64,000 nt of DNA from Mauremys mutica (lineage: Eukaryota > Chordata > Testudines > Geoemydidae): assembly GCF_020497125.1 (NCBI RefSeq), contig NC_059087.1, forward strand, positions 16,711,925 through 16,775,924, in the 5' to 3' direction. Position 1 is the stretch's first letter. Each line of letters opens with the position of its first letter. The position numbers and the translations under genes are program-made. Shown here piece after piece: positions 23,986 through 35,154 of the stretch. A model generated the notes under the pieces. It saw only the letters and a list, made by a program, of their open reading frames with translations, was not told the origin of the DNA and ran no database searches.

Positions 23986-25439
23986 CTAGGTAATCTATCC
24001 AAAAACTACATTTGAGTGTCTTCCTGGGTGGAGCCTTTAGGCATTCACATAATACAAATTGTAGACCTTCCAGGATAAGAGTTGGCTGACCAGTATGAGG
24101 GAACCCCACTTTTTGCACCCAGTAGGATTGCCCTTGCTGTCTTCCAGTATTCAGAATCTTTTTAAAACCACTTTAACCCTCTCTCTCATTGTATCTTGTT
24201 CCTGGATTCTGCCCTGAAAGTTCAAGACCACCAAAAACTGTAACCTAGTGTGTTGTGTGTTGCTGCTGTAGAAAAGTCCCCACATGCACCAATCCTGAGA
24301 GATTATTTTCTAGCACTTTAATGTAGTTTTGTGTTTGGAGTTGAAGAGGATGGTGCTGAAATGTGGTGCCTATTTTCATGTCCAGATACTAACAGCCACC
24401 TAAGTTATTTGTGGTACTTATTTTAACCCATGCTCTCTTTTTTTTTTTCTGTAGAAATTCCTTTAATTGGATGATACTGATGTTAATACATAAGACTTCT
24501 GATTGTGTTGTGCAAATACCATGAAACAAAATTGAACTGCCAGATCCTATTAATTCAGTGAAACTATTATTTCTCTTTTAGGTGTGGTGCTCTTTCTTTT
24601 AGCTTACCAGAACACAAAAATAGACTAAGCTTCAAGGAGGATACTAATTACTAAGGCAAACCCTCAGGATGCTGAGGAAATCTCCTTCAGCTCTTGTCCT
24701 AATGACAGAAAAGATCATGTTGATATCTGACTATGCATCATTCAGCTCGTGATGCTGTTTAATTATGCTGTTGGTGGGGAGCCATTCTTGCTGTTTTACA
24801 GGCTTCCAGGACTTCATTATTTCATTAGGTTGAAGTATCATTTGATTGCAGATGTCTCTGGGAAAAACGCTGTTTGGGTGAAATTTTCCTGTTCACACTT
24901 TCCGTGTCAAAACATCTGGCTGGAGGATATGTCTGGAGCTGCTTCAAAAGATGTGCTCTAGTATTGTTTTAACAGTGGCTTGGCTAATCTGGTCAGTGAT
25001 CGATATTTTTTAATCAAAGGCTATAGATCAAAATCTCTCAATTTGGGCTTCTGAGCCATTGAACAGACCAGAAACAGATTTAATATCTGCCATTTTACTC
25101 CATGTACACACAGCTCTGTGCAGTTTAGAGTAAGAAAAGTGTAACATACTTACACTTACCCTTTTAACTCTCTCCATAGTTTCTAATACTTGGTTTTAAA
25201 AACTCTCTCTCTGATTTATTTTTGTTCTTTTCCAGTGGGTAATACAAGCTAGTGTATGTACTCTCCCTCTCACCCCAGTGTTTCTGATGACAGAAATTAA
25301 CATGACTCTATAATCTCCTTATATGAGCAACAATATCTTCCTTGATGCTAGCATAGCTTTCAGAATAGTGTATATTAGCCAGTTGCTACTGCAGGTCTAA
25401 CAGGAATCTTTCGCTTTCTCCTTTTCTTATTGTGGGTTA

Positions 25440-26530
25440 CCCGTGTTCTGGAAGAGAGAAATCTTCATGCTTCAGAGCTTAAGCCAACGTTTGTTGGGGG
25501 TTAGGAGGAAACTTTCCCTAGGGACAGATTATGCCCACACTTCTATGGCAGGGTTTCTTGCATCTCCTCTGAAGCAGCTTTTATTGGTCTATTGTGATAA
25601 TTGGACCACAGTTCATCTTCGTGGTAAGCTCCGCTGTAAAAAGTGAGTAAAAGTTCATAAGATGTCACAATAACCTATGAGAAATGTTTGATGAGAAAAG
25701 GTGCAAAAGTGAGACAGACTGAATGAGTCCAAACAGAAAGACCAACTGATATAATTCAGGGTTTATGATAAGACCATGAGCAAGAGAAGTGTGGGACCTG
25801 GAATCAATGAACCAAAACTGGTGTGTCAGAAATTAGGCCCATTGGGGAACAAAATAAGGGAAGATGGACTATTCTGCCCAATGCTCACTTTTGGAGTTCT
25901 TAGAAAGATCTTGGGAGACAAATTGGCTATTGGAACAAGCTTCACCATCATAGCTGCTGTGCTCACTGACTCCTGGGACTCTGGCCCTTCTTCATTCTGA
26001 TGCTGAAAAATGTCCTGAGCAGACTGGCCCAGAGAGAGGGTCCCAGGTAACACTGCCACCTGCATGGGCTCCAGCTGAAACCCAAACACCACTTGGGATG
26101 TGAGATTTTATTCTGACTCCCACCCTCCTTTCCCCACTATATTTCTTCTCTTTCCTAGCCCTCTCTTTTTTCCATCTAATGAAAGTCTGGTTTAGCTGAC
26201 AAGACTATATTTTGCAATGCAGCTGTAAGCCCGTGACCAGAAAGAGGCAGCTGATGCAATGCGCTAAACAGCTGGAAGCTCGTATAAGTTTGGCAGGTCT
26301 CAGGGTGGCTAAGACAAGACCATGTGATGTGCCTGCCGTTTTCACCAATGAGGTTGAAAATTAGTCAACACCAGAGACAGAAACTCTCTTTGCTGTCCTA
26401 TTCCTGATCCCTTTATGTGTGTTGGTCTTGTTTTGTCTTCTAGGAAATAAGATTGGACTTCAACAAAAGCAGCAATGACAGATTTAGCCTATTTCAATTA
26501 ACTTTCTCTTTTTCCCAAAAGGACAGTTAT
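25440..26530 (+). repeat. possible long dispersed repeat of unassigned class
   Basis: From a TTCTGGAAGAGAGAAATC start to the AAAAGGACAGTTATT end, the text resembles a dispersed unit I associate with turtle genomes. Landmarks are CAGAGAGAGGGTCCCAGGTAACAC, CCCACCCTCCTTTCCCCACTATAT and AATGCGCTAAACAGCTGGAA. Only one copy is in the window, so repetitiveness cannot be shown here. Reading frames inside are short and unconvincing. Confidence 0.3.
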
Positions 26531-26587
26531 TACCATCTTTGTCAGACAGTCTCTTCGATGGTATCAAACTGTGTTTTCCTTCTCAAT

Positions 26588-27244
26588 CAGGGATGGGCAA
26601 ACTATGGCCTGTGGGCTGGATCCGGCCCGTGAACAATTTTAAGCTGGCCCGCGAACTCCACTGGGTCGGGGGCCACACCATGCGGTTCCCGGAAGCCTCG
26701 GCATGGCCCTGGTCTGGCTCCTACACCCTCTAATGGCCCCTCCCATGCCCAAGGGAGCTGCAGGGGCAGTGCCTGCAGTTGGGGCAGCATGCAGAGCTGC
26801 CTGGCCGCGCCTCTGCGTAGGAGCTGGAGAAAGGGACATGCCACTGCTTCTGGGAGCCGCTTGAAGTAAGCGCCACTCAGAGCCTGCAACCCAAGCCTCT
26901 CCCCATGCCCCGATTCCTCTCCTGCTCTCCATACCCCCCCGATTCCAGCCCAGTGTCCCCTCCTACATCCCAAACCTCTCATCCCCAGCCCCACCCCAGA
27001 ACCTGCACCCCCATCCAGAACCTGCACCCTGCCCCTCCTGCCTTCCTAAGCCCTCAGTTCCAGCCCAGAGCACCTTCCTACACCCCAAACTCCTCATCCC
27101 CTGCCCCACCCCAGAGCCTGCACTGCCAACCAGAGCCCTCACCCCCTCCTGCACCCCAACCCCAATTTGGTGAGCGTTCATGGCCCGCCATACAATTTGT
27201 ATTCCCAGATGTGGCCGTTAGGCCAAAGAGTTTGCCCACCCCTG
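26588..27244. mobile_element. hAT-like non-autonomous element with 8-bp target duplication
   Basis: The left end CAGGGATGGGCAAACTATGGCC and the right end AGAGTTTGCCCACCCCTG are inverted repeats. The flanks TTCTCAAT (26580-26587) and TTCTAAAT (27245-27252) match at 7 of 8 positions, the duplication length expected for hAT insertion. The interior (26760-27175) shares a GCAGAGCTGCCTGGCCGCGC ... GCTTCTGGGAGCC block, a GTAAGC donor-like site (26866-26871) and a CCCCAAACYTCTCATCCCC tail with the differently ended element at 34106-35154. The proline-rich open frames are artefacts of the C-rich tail. Confidence 0.88.
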
Positions 27245-28091
27245 TTCTAAATACTCTCTCCAGCTAAAGAGAAGAAGGGATATTGTTAAAATGAAAGCTT
27301 TATTTAATAGTTAAGGCATTTGAAATGTAAAGTTTCTGTACCTTTAATGAAGGTTCTTAGTGTGTTGGCCATAGTGCTACGCTGGCTGAAATTTCTGTAT
27401 GCCAAACCCTGAACCTTGTTTAACAGTTTAATGTTGGACTGTGACTGGGTCATGTCTACACCTTTGACTCTTTTGGTCTCCTTTTATTTATTTTTTTAAT
27501 GTCTTTTTGGATGATCAGTGTGAAATACCCAAACAGTCTAAACCCACTTGGGGTTGGAATAAACAGGATTTATAAGGAGGAAAAAATCGTATGAAAACAA
27601 AAGTAATATTGTGCATAAACATAACTTCAATAGAAGTACCTATCTAGCAAAAGGTCAGCTAGATAGGTACGGTTTGGGATGGCTGCAGTAATGAAAGTCT
27701 TACACTGATGGCAATCTAAAATAACTCCATGTAATTGAGAGCAGTCAATGGGTTTTTGTAGGCGTTCAGTATGAGGGGTAGAGGAGTGGAGCTTAAGGGA
27801 GAAAAAGTTGTATTAATTATAACTAGAATAGTAACCTTAAATTCTGTCCGCTTTGACTCTCCACCTTCATATAAGATCAATTTTCTAATTGCTAAAACAG
27901 CATCCTAAGTCTGGTATTAGTCAGTTAGATAACCTAGTGCCTGCCAGGATTTCACTTGCAGTATGTTTTCCAGTGTCTTTCCTCGTCTAGTTTTAGATCC
28001 TCTCACTAGAAATTTCTCTTGTACTCATCCTAAAACTTAGAGCCAGACAGAAGGAAAACATTAACATCTGTATTGGGTTTCTGCTTCACAG

Positions 28092-28696
28092 GTCACAAAA
28101 ATGGTCAAAACAGTCACCACTAGAACAGTACGCCAGGTCCCCCTGGGGCCCGATGGCCTGCCGGTAATGGACAGCTCCTCTCCCATGGGCAGCTACACAG
28201 ATTCAATAGACAGAAGATACATGAAGAATGGTGAGCGTTACATCACACCACAAGCTTCGTCCACGTTGACCAGATCTTACAATAGCTACGATTCTTATCC
28301 CGACGGCCACGACAGCCAGTATCGCCCTTTTATCAGCCACGATGGCTATGGAGACCTAGCTGACAATTACGGCAGCTTGTCCCGTGGCATCAACTACCGT
28401 CCTCGTTATGCCTACATGCCAGGAAACAGTTACCGGCCAGAGGATGGTAGTTTTACCTTGCCAAGCAGGAGGGATAACTATGGTCCCATCGCCCAGCCCC
28501 AAGTGCCAACAGGCAGCAACGTTGACTTGAATCGCTCCCAGCCAGAACGTTTCCAGCCAGAGCCTTATGGATTGGAGGACGATAACCGCAGCCTCGGGGT
28601 AGATGATGAAGGGTATGAACTGGACCCAGATTACTCCACAGTGAACCGAAGGACATCTGCAGGGGTGCCCGAGAGGGGGAGACCTCACAAAGGAAG
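28092..28696 (+). CDS. ARVCF: ARVCF internal exon (Tyr-rich linker, phase 0-2)
   Basis: The exon encodes the stretch just before the armadillo repeats. It opens VTKMVKTVTTRTVRQVPLGP, an ARVCF/p120 signature following TTRRTETK of the previous exon. It continues with GPDGLPV, a Tyr-rich region containing NYGSLSRG, and the family-typical PEPYGLEDDNRSLGVDDEGY, then DPDYSTVNRR, and ends RPHKG plus two bases of an Arg codon. In p120 catenins this region is disordered, heavily phosphorylated and bound by Fer/Src-type kinases; the many Tyr residues fit that, though no site is proven here. The acceptor is TTCTGCTTCACAG and the donor AAG|GTAAAA. There are 605 bases with no stop. An apparent ATG start at 28101 is only an internal Met. 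Confidence 0.97.
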
Positions 28697-29828
28697 GTAA
28701 AATCCTGCGGCCGAATGGTTGCGATCCTGTCTGCAGCAATTTTAGTGATTTATTTTAAGCTTAAAATGTTAACCTCTAATAGTCTGCATAAGCTTCTAGA
28801 GTGACTGAGCAGCAAAAACAGCCACAGTTGCAGTCAGTGGGGTCTTTCCATGAACAGCTAACCTTTTATAATCACTAGAAATCAAAATGATCTAACATAA
28901 GCAAAAAAAAAGGAATGAGTGTAAAACTCTAGCTTAGGTTTCCCTAATTCTGGATGTGGAGATGGACTTTCCCAAAGGAATTCTGTCTCCCCCAGTCAAC
29001 GTTCTTACAGTCCTTCCCTGGAATCCTGAGGGACAGGGAGATTGAGTGGGCTCCTTTGGAGAAAAGTTGGCTCTCATGAGGCAATGGGCTTTCCTAGGGA
29101 AGACCAGCTTGCTTACCACAAACCAGATAGAGACCCTGCAATACATAAGTCACCAAACATTATGTGAAAAATGATATATGCTCTGTGTGCAAGGATCCTT
29201 TCCCCAAATTGCAGGGCAGCTTAGTTTTAGATTATATTTAGAAAGAAAAAGTGCTGACTCTTATAAAGGGCTGTGTTGCATTTTTATTTGTAAAGAGACA
29301 GTTTGTGACTATATTGTGTTGTCTCCCCCATCCAGAGCCAGGGGGAAAATGGACTGGTACATTTGTGAGAATTTTGACAGGGCCTGATTGTATCCGTCTC
29401 CCAAACAGGAATGTTAAAATTAACAACTGTCTGGTTACAGTTCTAAGAGACTTAGGGCCTGTCATTCCCTGTAGCTGAAGGAATACCTCTTCAAATAAGT
29501 ACACTCCGGTGAGAGATGCAGCACACTCTGCTCCCAGTTAAACCCAGCTGGGAGATAAGGTGCTCAGCACTTCATAGGAAGTGCATGTAAATTGGGCCAT
29601 TATTTAGTACTGTCAAACCACATGAAGGGAAGAAGACAACATGTGTATTACCCTTAACACGACTGTAGAGGCTAGTCACAAATTGCTTCTGCTCTAGCCA
29701 CTTTCCTGGGAGATGTTCTACTTTGTCTCTCAGCCCACGTTTTGCTAAGCATTCTGGAACTCCTGTCATCCACATGGGGCTTGCAGAAACTGGTTCTTGT
29801 GAGAAGAATCCCCTTCTGGGTTGACTTA

Positions 29829-30134
29829 GGGTATATCTACACTACCCGCCGGATTGGCGGCTAGTGATCGATCTGTTGGGGATCAATTTAGCGTGTCTCA
29901 TCTAGACACGCTAAATCGATCCCCAAACGTGCTCCCCGTCGATTTTGGAACTCCACCACTGCGAGAGGCAGAAGCAGACCGGGGAGCAGCAGCCGTCAAT
30001 CCAGCGCCGCAAGGATGCGAAGTAAGTCAATCTAAGATACGTCGACTTCAGCTATGCTATTCTCGTAGCTACAGTTGCGTATCTTAGATCGATTTCCTCC
30101 TCCCTCCTCCCCCACCCCAAGTGTAGACCAGGCC
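29829..30134 (+). mobile_element. Harbinger-like MITE, copy 1
   Basis: The left end GGGTATATCTACACTACCCG and the right end GTGTAGACCAGGCC form terminal inverted repeats, and TTA flanks both sides (29826-29828 and 30135-30137). A 3-bp TWA duplication suggests PIF/Harbinger. Inside, TTTAGCGTGTCT (29887-29898) and AGACACGCTAAA (29904-29915) form a 12-bp hairpin with a 5-base loop. The interior also has ATCGATC and TAAGATACGTCGACTTCAGC blocks found in inverse order in copy 2. Confidence 0.85.
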
Positions 30135-30415
30135 TTAGTTAGAATACAAGCCTGGTCCATCTCTGGAGGATGTGTGTTTAATTTCCATTATTTCTCATTT
30201 AAAATAAGTTTAAAATCTTGAGTACAGTAACCTGGGTCTAGTTCCATGAGCCCCTCCATTGGAGATTTCTTCTGAAGACACACAAAAGCAAATGCCACCA
30301 GACTGGCACCAACAAACAAAAAAAAGAAAAGAAGCCAGAGCTGTACAGGAGCCTCTGGAAATTCTACATGATGCAAGCCTGCAGTCTCTCGGGCTGGCTC
30401 TTTCTCTCACACTTA

Positions 30416-30722
30416 GGCCTGGTCTACACTGCAGGAGGAGGAATCAATCTAAGATATGCAACTTCAGGTACGAGAATAGCGTAGCTGAAGTCAACGTATC
30501 TTAGATCGACTTAGATTGACTTACTTTGCGTCCTCGCAGCACTGGATCGATGGCTGCTGCTCCCCTGTCGACTCTGCTTCTGCCTCTTGCAGCAGTGGAG
30601 TTCCGGAGTCGACATGGAGCTCGTTTGGGGATCGATTTATCGCGTCTAGATGAGACGTGATAAATCGATCACCGATAGATTGATCACTACCCGCCGATTC
30701 GGCGGGTAGTGTAGACATACCC
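30416..30722 (-). mobile_element. Harbinger-like MITE, copy 2 (inverted)
   Basis: This is the reverse-oriented partner of the element at 29829. It starts GGCCTGGTCTACACTGC and ends TAGTGTAGACATACCC, flanked by TTA (30413-30415) and TTG (30723-30725). The inner hairpin is longer than in copy 1 (GATCGATTTATC ... GATAAATCGATC around 30631-30670). Sharing the same blocks in opposite order with copy 1, it makes an inverted repeat of about 300 bp arms and a 280-bp spacer. Confidence 0.85.
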
Positions 30723-31324
30723 TTGCATCCATTGGGGGTTGAAATGAATTGATCTACCGAACTTGAATAACCTCTCTGTTATCTCAAGGGGGGGGGGAAT
30801 TTTTTTACAGCCCTTGTTAAAAGCAGTCAGGCAACAGGGGACTTTAATTTTTGTTACCACATTGCAAACTGCATGCAGGATGAATATCTAAATACTCTCT
30901 TAGAACCTATCAATTTTGCATTTTCAAAAGTTTGAAACATCCCCTTTGATTTATTGTTCCACAACAGTCTTGTTAGGACCAACTTACAGTTTTTGTTCTG
31001 CATTTCCTTTTGTTGTTTTTCCATATTTAATATGATCAAGGGGCTTTGACAAGCAATTAATCTGAATGTGGCAGTAAAGTTTAGCTCGTGAAAACATAAG
31101 AGGGGTGAATGAGGTCTACTTCATAAAATGGTTGCTCTTAAACATTTACAACTGCTCAAAGAAATATTTAAACAATTAAACCTACGTGTCAGGTATGCCC
31201 TTGATCTAGAAGAAGCTAGCAACAACAAATAGTGCTTCATGTTTAATGATGAAGCCCCAAAGTAATTAGTGCGTGATTACAACTTTTTAATTCTCTTTAG
31301 TCTTTTCATCTTAAAAGTAAAGTT

Positions 31325-31870
31325 ACTGCCTGTCAGGCTGTCTGGAGTAGCTCACAGCCAAGAGTGCCAACCTCAGGGCAGACACCCCGAACTGGCGGTG
31401 TGTTCTATTAGATTTCACCAACCCAGTAACAAATGTGAACTCCTAGATCACTGAAACAGTCTTAACCATGGAATCACAGACAGTCCCCTTGAGATTTTCA
31501 GTGTATCTTGACATCCAGGCAAGCTGGACTTTGTGATAAATGGTCACTGACACCAAAAATCGCAAAATATTCAGGCTACTTCCAGACCCAAAAGACCAGT
31601 CACTTGCCCCAGATCAATTTGTACCTTAGATTTCACACCAAAGACAACACTGGTAGCCAGTCCTGTAATACATTTAACTAAAGGTTTATTAAGTAGGAGA
31701 AAGAAGTGAGAGGTTTTTTACAGATTAAAGCAAGCAATCATATACACATGAATGAGTTTGTCTGCTATTCAAACAGTGTCAGAGATATAGTAATCTCTCA
31801 GCATTGAATGTCTTTTTAGGGCTTAACCCAGGTCAACAAACTTATATTTTATCTTGTAGCATGGAATACA
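31325..31870. repeat. possible dispersed repeat, class unknown
   Basis: The segment with CACTTGCCCCAGATCAATTT, GTACCTTAGATTTCACACCA and TAACTAAAGGTTTATTAAG resembles a repeat I have seen in turtle sequence, apparently part of an LTR or LINE. There is one copy in the window and no ends were seen. Confidence 0.3.
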
Positions 31871-34105
31871 GACATTACAAGTAAGATTAATGCATGTAGC
31901 AACTTACAAGCATTTTATAGAATCTAAATGCATTCTTACAAGTCTAACACCTACCTTGAACAATATTATCATATAGGTGAGCTGGTCTGGTTTCCAGCTA
32001 TGAATTTGTCAGTGCTCCACTGATGCCTGCAGACTAGGTAAGAGCTGGCACCTGGTTTACCAGCATCACAGTGCCCATAAAAGCTAATAAATTGATGACA
32101 CTTGAAGTTGAAATCCTCCAAGCATAGAATAGGATGATGACAGCAATAGAAGCTTCCTCGCATAGCTCAACAATTGTGCCTCAAAGAAGACTTGGAGGGA
32201 TCCTTTTAAATTTGAGACAAGATGTCAGGTTAGTTTTCATGCCCATTCAGTCTTAGACTGTCTGTCTGTTGAAACTACCACCCGAGGTTGCAGACTATGG
32301 TGGCAATTTGTGTTGTGGATATTTATTCTCTAGAAATAGGAGCAAGGTCAAGCTTCTTTTTATACAGGCCACTGATTGGCCCTGAGATGTTAAATAGTCC
32401 TCTTTCCGTTTAGGCCTAAATAAGTAGTGATGAAAGTGTCTGTCTGATAACACTTTTAATAGCCAGTCTTTGGCAATAACCCATACCTGATTCTTCAGAG
32501 GAAGGCAGATCCCGAGGTAATGTATGTAGCTACTGGCGCAATGTTGCAAATAGTGGAAAAATTAAAGGATAAAAGCACATTGTGAGCAATTCGTCTTCAC
32601 CGGCAGGTAGAATAAAGAAGGTTGAGGTTGGTGGTGCCTATTCTTAACACACTCCCAATCAGATTTCTCTCAGCACAGTGTTGTATGAGCGCAAGACATA
32701 CAATGATCCTCATCAATATCTTCAGGGAAGGTACTGCTCACAGTGGAATGCCAGGGAAGGGATATTAAATAGGGGAATGGTTGATCCCAAACCAAAGTAG
32801 ACCTGGAATTAATCACTTCCACAAGAGAAACTATAAAAACTTGTGTACAGAGGAGGAAATTGGAACAACTCTAACCCTTCTGAATTGGCTTCTTTAAGAC
32901 TGGTGGCTTCGGGCTTGAACCAGGCACAGGACTTTTTGCATTTGGCAGTGACCTTGGTATTCTCTGTGAGTTGAATTCAAACATACCTGTGATAGATGCT
33001 GTAGAAATACCTCACATCTGCCCTGGCTTTGCCAACCCTCTTTCTGCTCCAGTTCCAACATCCAGTTTCCTAAGCAGGGATGAATTGTGCAAGGGATGAA
33101 TTGTGTGGGGCGATTTTTTCAGGAGTCAACAAATATTCCCTGGAGTTTGGAAAAGACCAGCGGATTTATTTTGTCCCATGTCATTTTCAGTAAAGGTAGA
33201 TAATTTTAGGAATAAATTACACACAACAGACAATCCCAGCATGTGGAAATCGAATGTTTGAGAACAGATGACTGTGTGCCACAGCATCTTCTGCTCCTTT
33301 GTTGTGTGGAGTTGGGAATGAGCTGGATCCTTGTTTGGATGCTTACCCAGATCATGGCAGAAATCTAAGTGTAAGACTTTTTTTTTTAAATGCAGTTTCT
33401 TCTCAGCTATTGCTACATTAAGATGTTACTAGAGTTTAAAATAATAAACATTACGATCTATCCCTGGTGCCAGAGTTACTGGATTTACTCCCATTCCATC
33501 CCAGAAAGCTTGGATAAAAGCTAGTCATCTAGGTCTACTGCATTGTGTTGAAGTGATCTAACGCTATAAGTAGAGGATCCTAGTCAGGCGGGTTATATCT
33601 GCACGTTGCCTTTCCCAGTTGGTGGAAGTTTTTATCCACTCTCCAATCAGGCAGCTGTTGACAGTGTTCTCACTCTCCTCTCATCTCTGGTCTAATTTAA
33701 ACCAGTTGTATTTGAATATAAATTGGAAAAAAAAATTCAGATCTTCAAATACAGATGAGTGTACCAGGGCAATTTTTCCATCTGTTTGCACTCCTGCGCA
33801 TGCGGCTGTGTTTGTTTTGTAAAGTCAGTCCGCCATTCTGGCTCTCTATATTGAGAGTGTTTGTTTGGATCATATGCATTTTTAGAATGGGCCCCTCAGT
33901 CCGTAAAATTCAGAGTTCAGGCAACTTTATCGATATTAACGCCGTGTCCCCAACACTGGAATGTAGATGACAAAACAGTTAGTTTGCGTTCTCTTGCAGG
34001 AGGTAAAACACAAACAAAAACTGCATCAGGTGCAAAATTTTCAAAACCTGGCCTGTAGTAATGAGTGCAATTCTCCATGCACTATCCCGTGGACTAGTGA
34101 ACGAC

Positions 34106-35154
34106 TAGGGCTGCCAGGTGTCTGCTAAGGCAGGCTCCCTGCCTGCATTGGCTCCACACGCCTCCCGGAAGCAGCAGCATGTCCCCACTCTGGCTCCTAT
34201 GCGTAGGGGCAGTCAGGGGCGCCGCGCTGTACCCCTGCCCCAGGCGCCAGCTCTGCAGCTCCCATTGACCGGGAATTGCAGCCAGTGGAGCTGCGGGGGT
34301 GGCGCCTGCAGCTGGGGCAGTGTGCAGAGCTGCCTGGCTGTGCCTCTGCATAGAAGCCAGAGGGGAGCATGCCGCTGCTTCCGGGATCTGCCTGAGGTAA
34401 GTGCTGCCTGGAGCCTGCACCCCGAGCCACCTGCCCCAACCTTCTGCCTCAGCCCTGGTTCCCCTCCTGCCCTCCAAACCCCTCATCCCCAGCCCTAGCC
34501 CAGAGCCCTCAACCCCAAGCCAAAGCCCTCACCCCCTGCACCCTAACTCCCTGTGCCAGCCCTGATCCCCCTCCGAACCCCTCAGTCCCAGCTTGGAGCC
34601 CCTTCCTACACCCCAAACCTCTCATCCCCAGACCCACATCCGCAACTGGAGCCATCACCTCAACCCTCTGCCTCACACCCCCAGCCAGAGCCCTCACCTC
34701 AACCCCCCGCCCAGCCTGGTGCCCTCTCCTGCAACCCAAACCCCTCCTCCCCAGCACTACCCCAGAGCCCACATCTCCAGCCAGAGCACGCGCACGCGCA
34801 CTCCGTCCCAGCCCTGATCCCCCTCCTGCCCTCCGAACCCTTCAGTCCCAGCCTGGTGCACTCTCCTACACCTCAGCCCCATCCCAGAATCTACACCCGT
34901 AGCCAGAGCGCTCACCCCCTCCTGGACCCCAAACTCCTCATCCCCAGCTGCCAGTCAGAGCCCTCACCCCTTCCCACACCCCAGCCCCCTCAGTCAGCCA
35001 GGTGAAAATGAGCAAGTGAGTGAAGGCTGGGGAGAGCAAGTGACAGAGGGAGGGGGGATAGAGTGAGTGGGGGGTGCTGTCTCTGAGGACGGGTTGGTGC
35101 AGGAAGCTGAGCAAGGGTGTTCGGTTTTGTGTGAGTATAAAGTTGGTGTCCCTG
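34106..35154 (-). mobile_element. non-autonomous hAT-like element, GC-rich interior (copy B, inverted)
   Basis: The left end TAGGGCTGCCAGGTGTCTGC and the right end AAAGTTGGTGTCCCTG are the swapped, complemented ends of the element at 14111-15004. The flanks TGAACGAC (34098-34105) and TGAATGAT (35155-35162) match at 6 of 8 positions, the differences being C/T transitions, so an 8-bp hAT duplication is likely. The interior carries the block also present in 26588-27244, a perfect CTGAG|GTAAGT donor-like site at 34397-34402, then 550 bases of degenerate C-rich units. Long proline-rich frames arise from those units. Confidence 0.82.

Larger units (their letters stand above)
15856..28091 (+). other. 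ARVCF: ARVCF intron (12.2 kb)
   Basis: The intron is bounded by donor GTAGGA and acceptor CTGCTTCACAG. It contains a hAT-like element with a nested insert (16170-16914), a hAT-like element (18245-18713), MIR-like pieces (19120-19510), a dead LINE fragment (19600-19890), a CR1 3' end (21248-21587), old palindromic repeats and MITEs (22418-23985), a probable dispersed unit (25440-26530) and a hAT-like element with target duplication (26588-27244). A 30-base tandem duplication lies at 17686-17735. Another partial MITE-like start (GGGTATGTCTACAGTAGGC) is at 20752. No other coding exon was recognised. Confidence 0.85.

Noticed and set aside
26602..27027. 141-codon minus-strand frame
   Set aside because: Wholly inside the hAT-like element 26588-27244 and due to its GC-rich interior.
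28101..28700. Stand-alone 199-codon gene starting at ATG 28101
   Set aside because: The frame is open upstream to a clean acceptor at 28091 and ends in a donor; it is an internal exon of ARVCF.
30188..30410. 66-codon hydrophobic minus-strand frame between the two MITEs
   Set aside because: Short, no similarity recognised, and no start context or conservation evidence.
34553..35005. 150-codon proline-rich open frame
   Set aside because: It lies in the C-rich interior of the inverted hAT-like element; no domain is present and overlapping frames are equally open.
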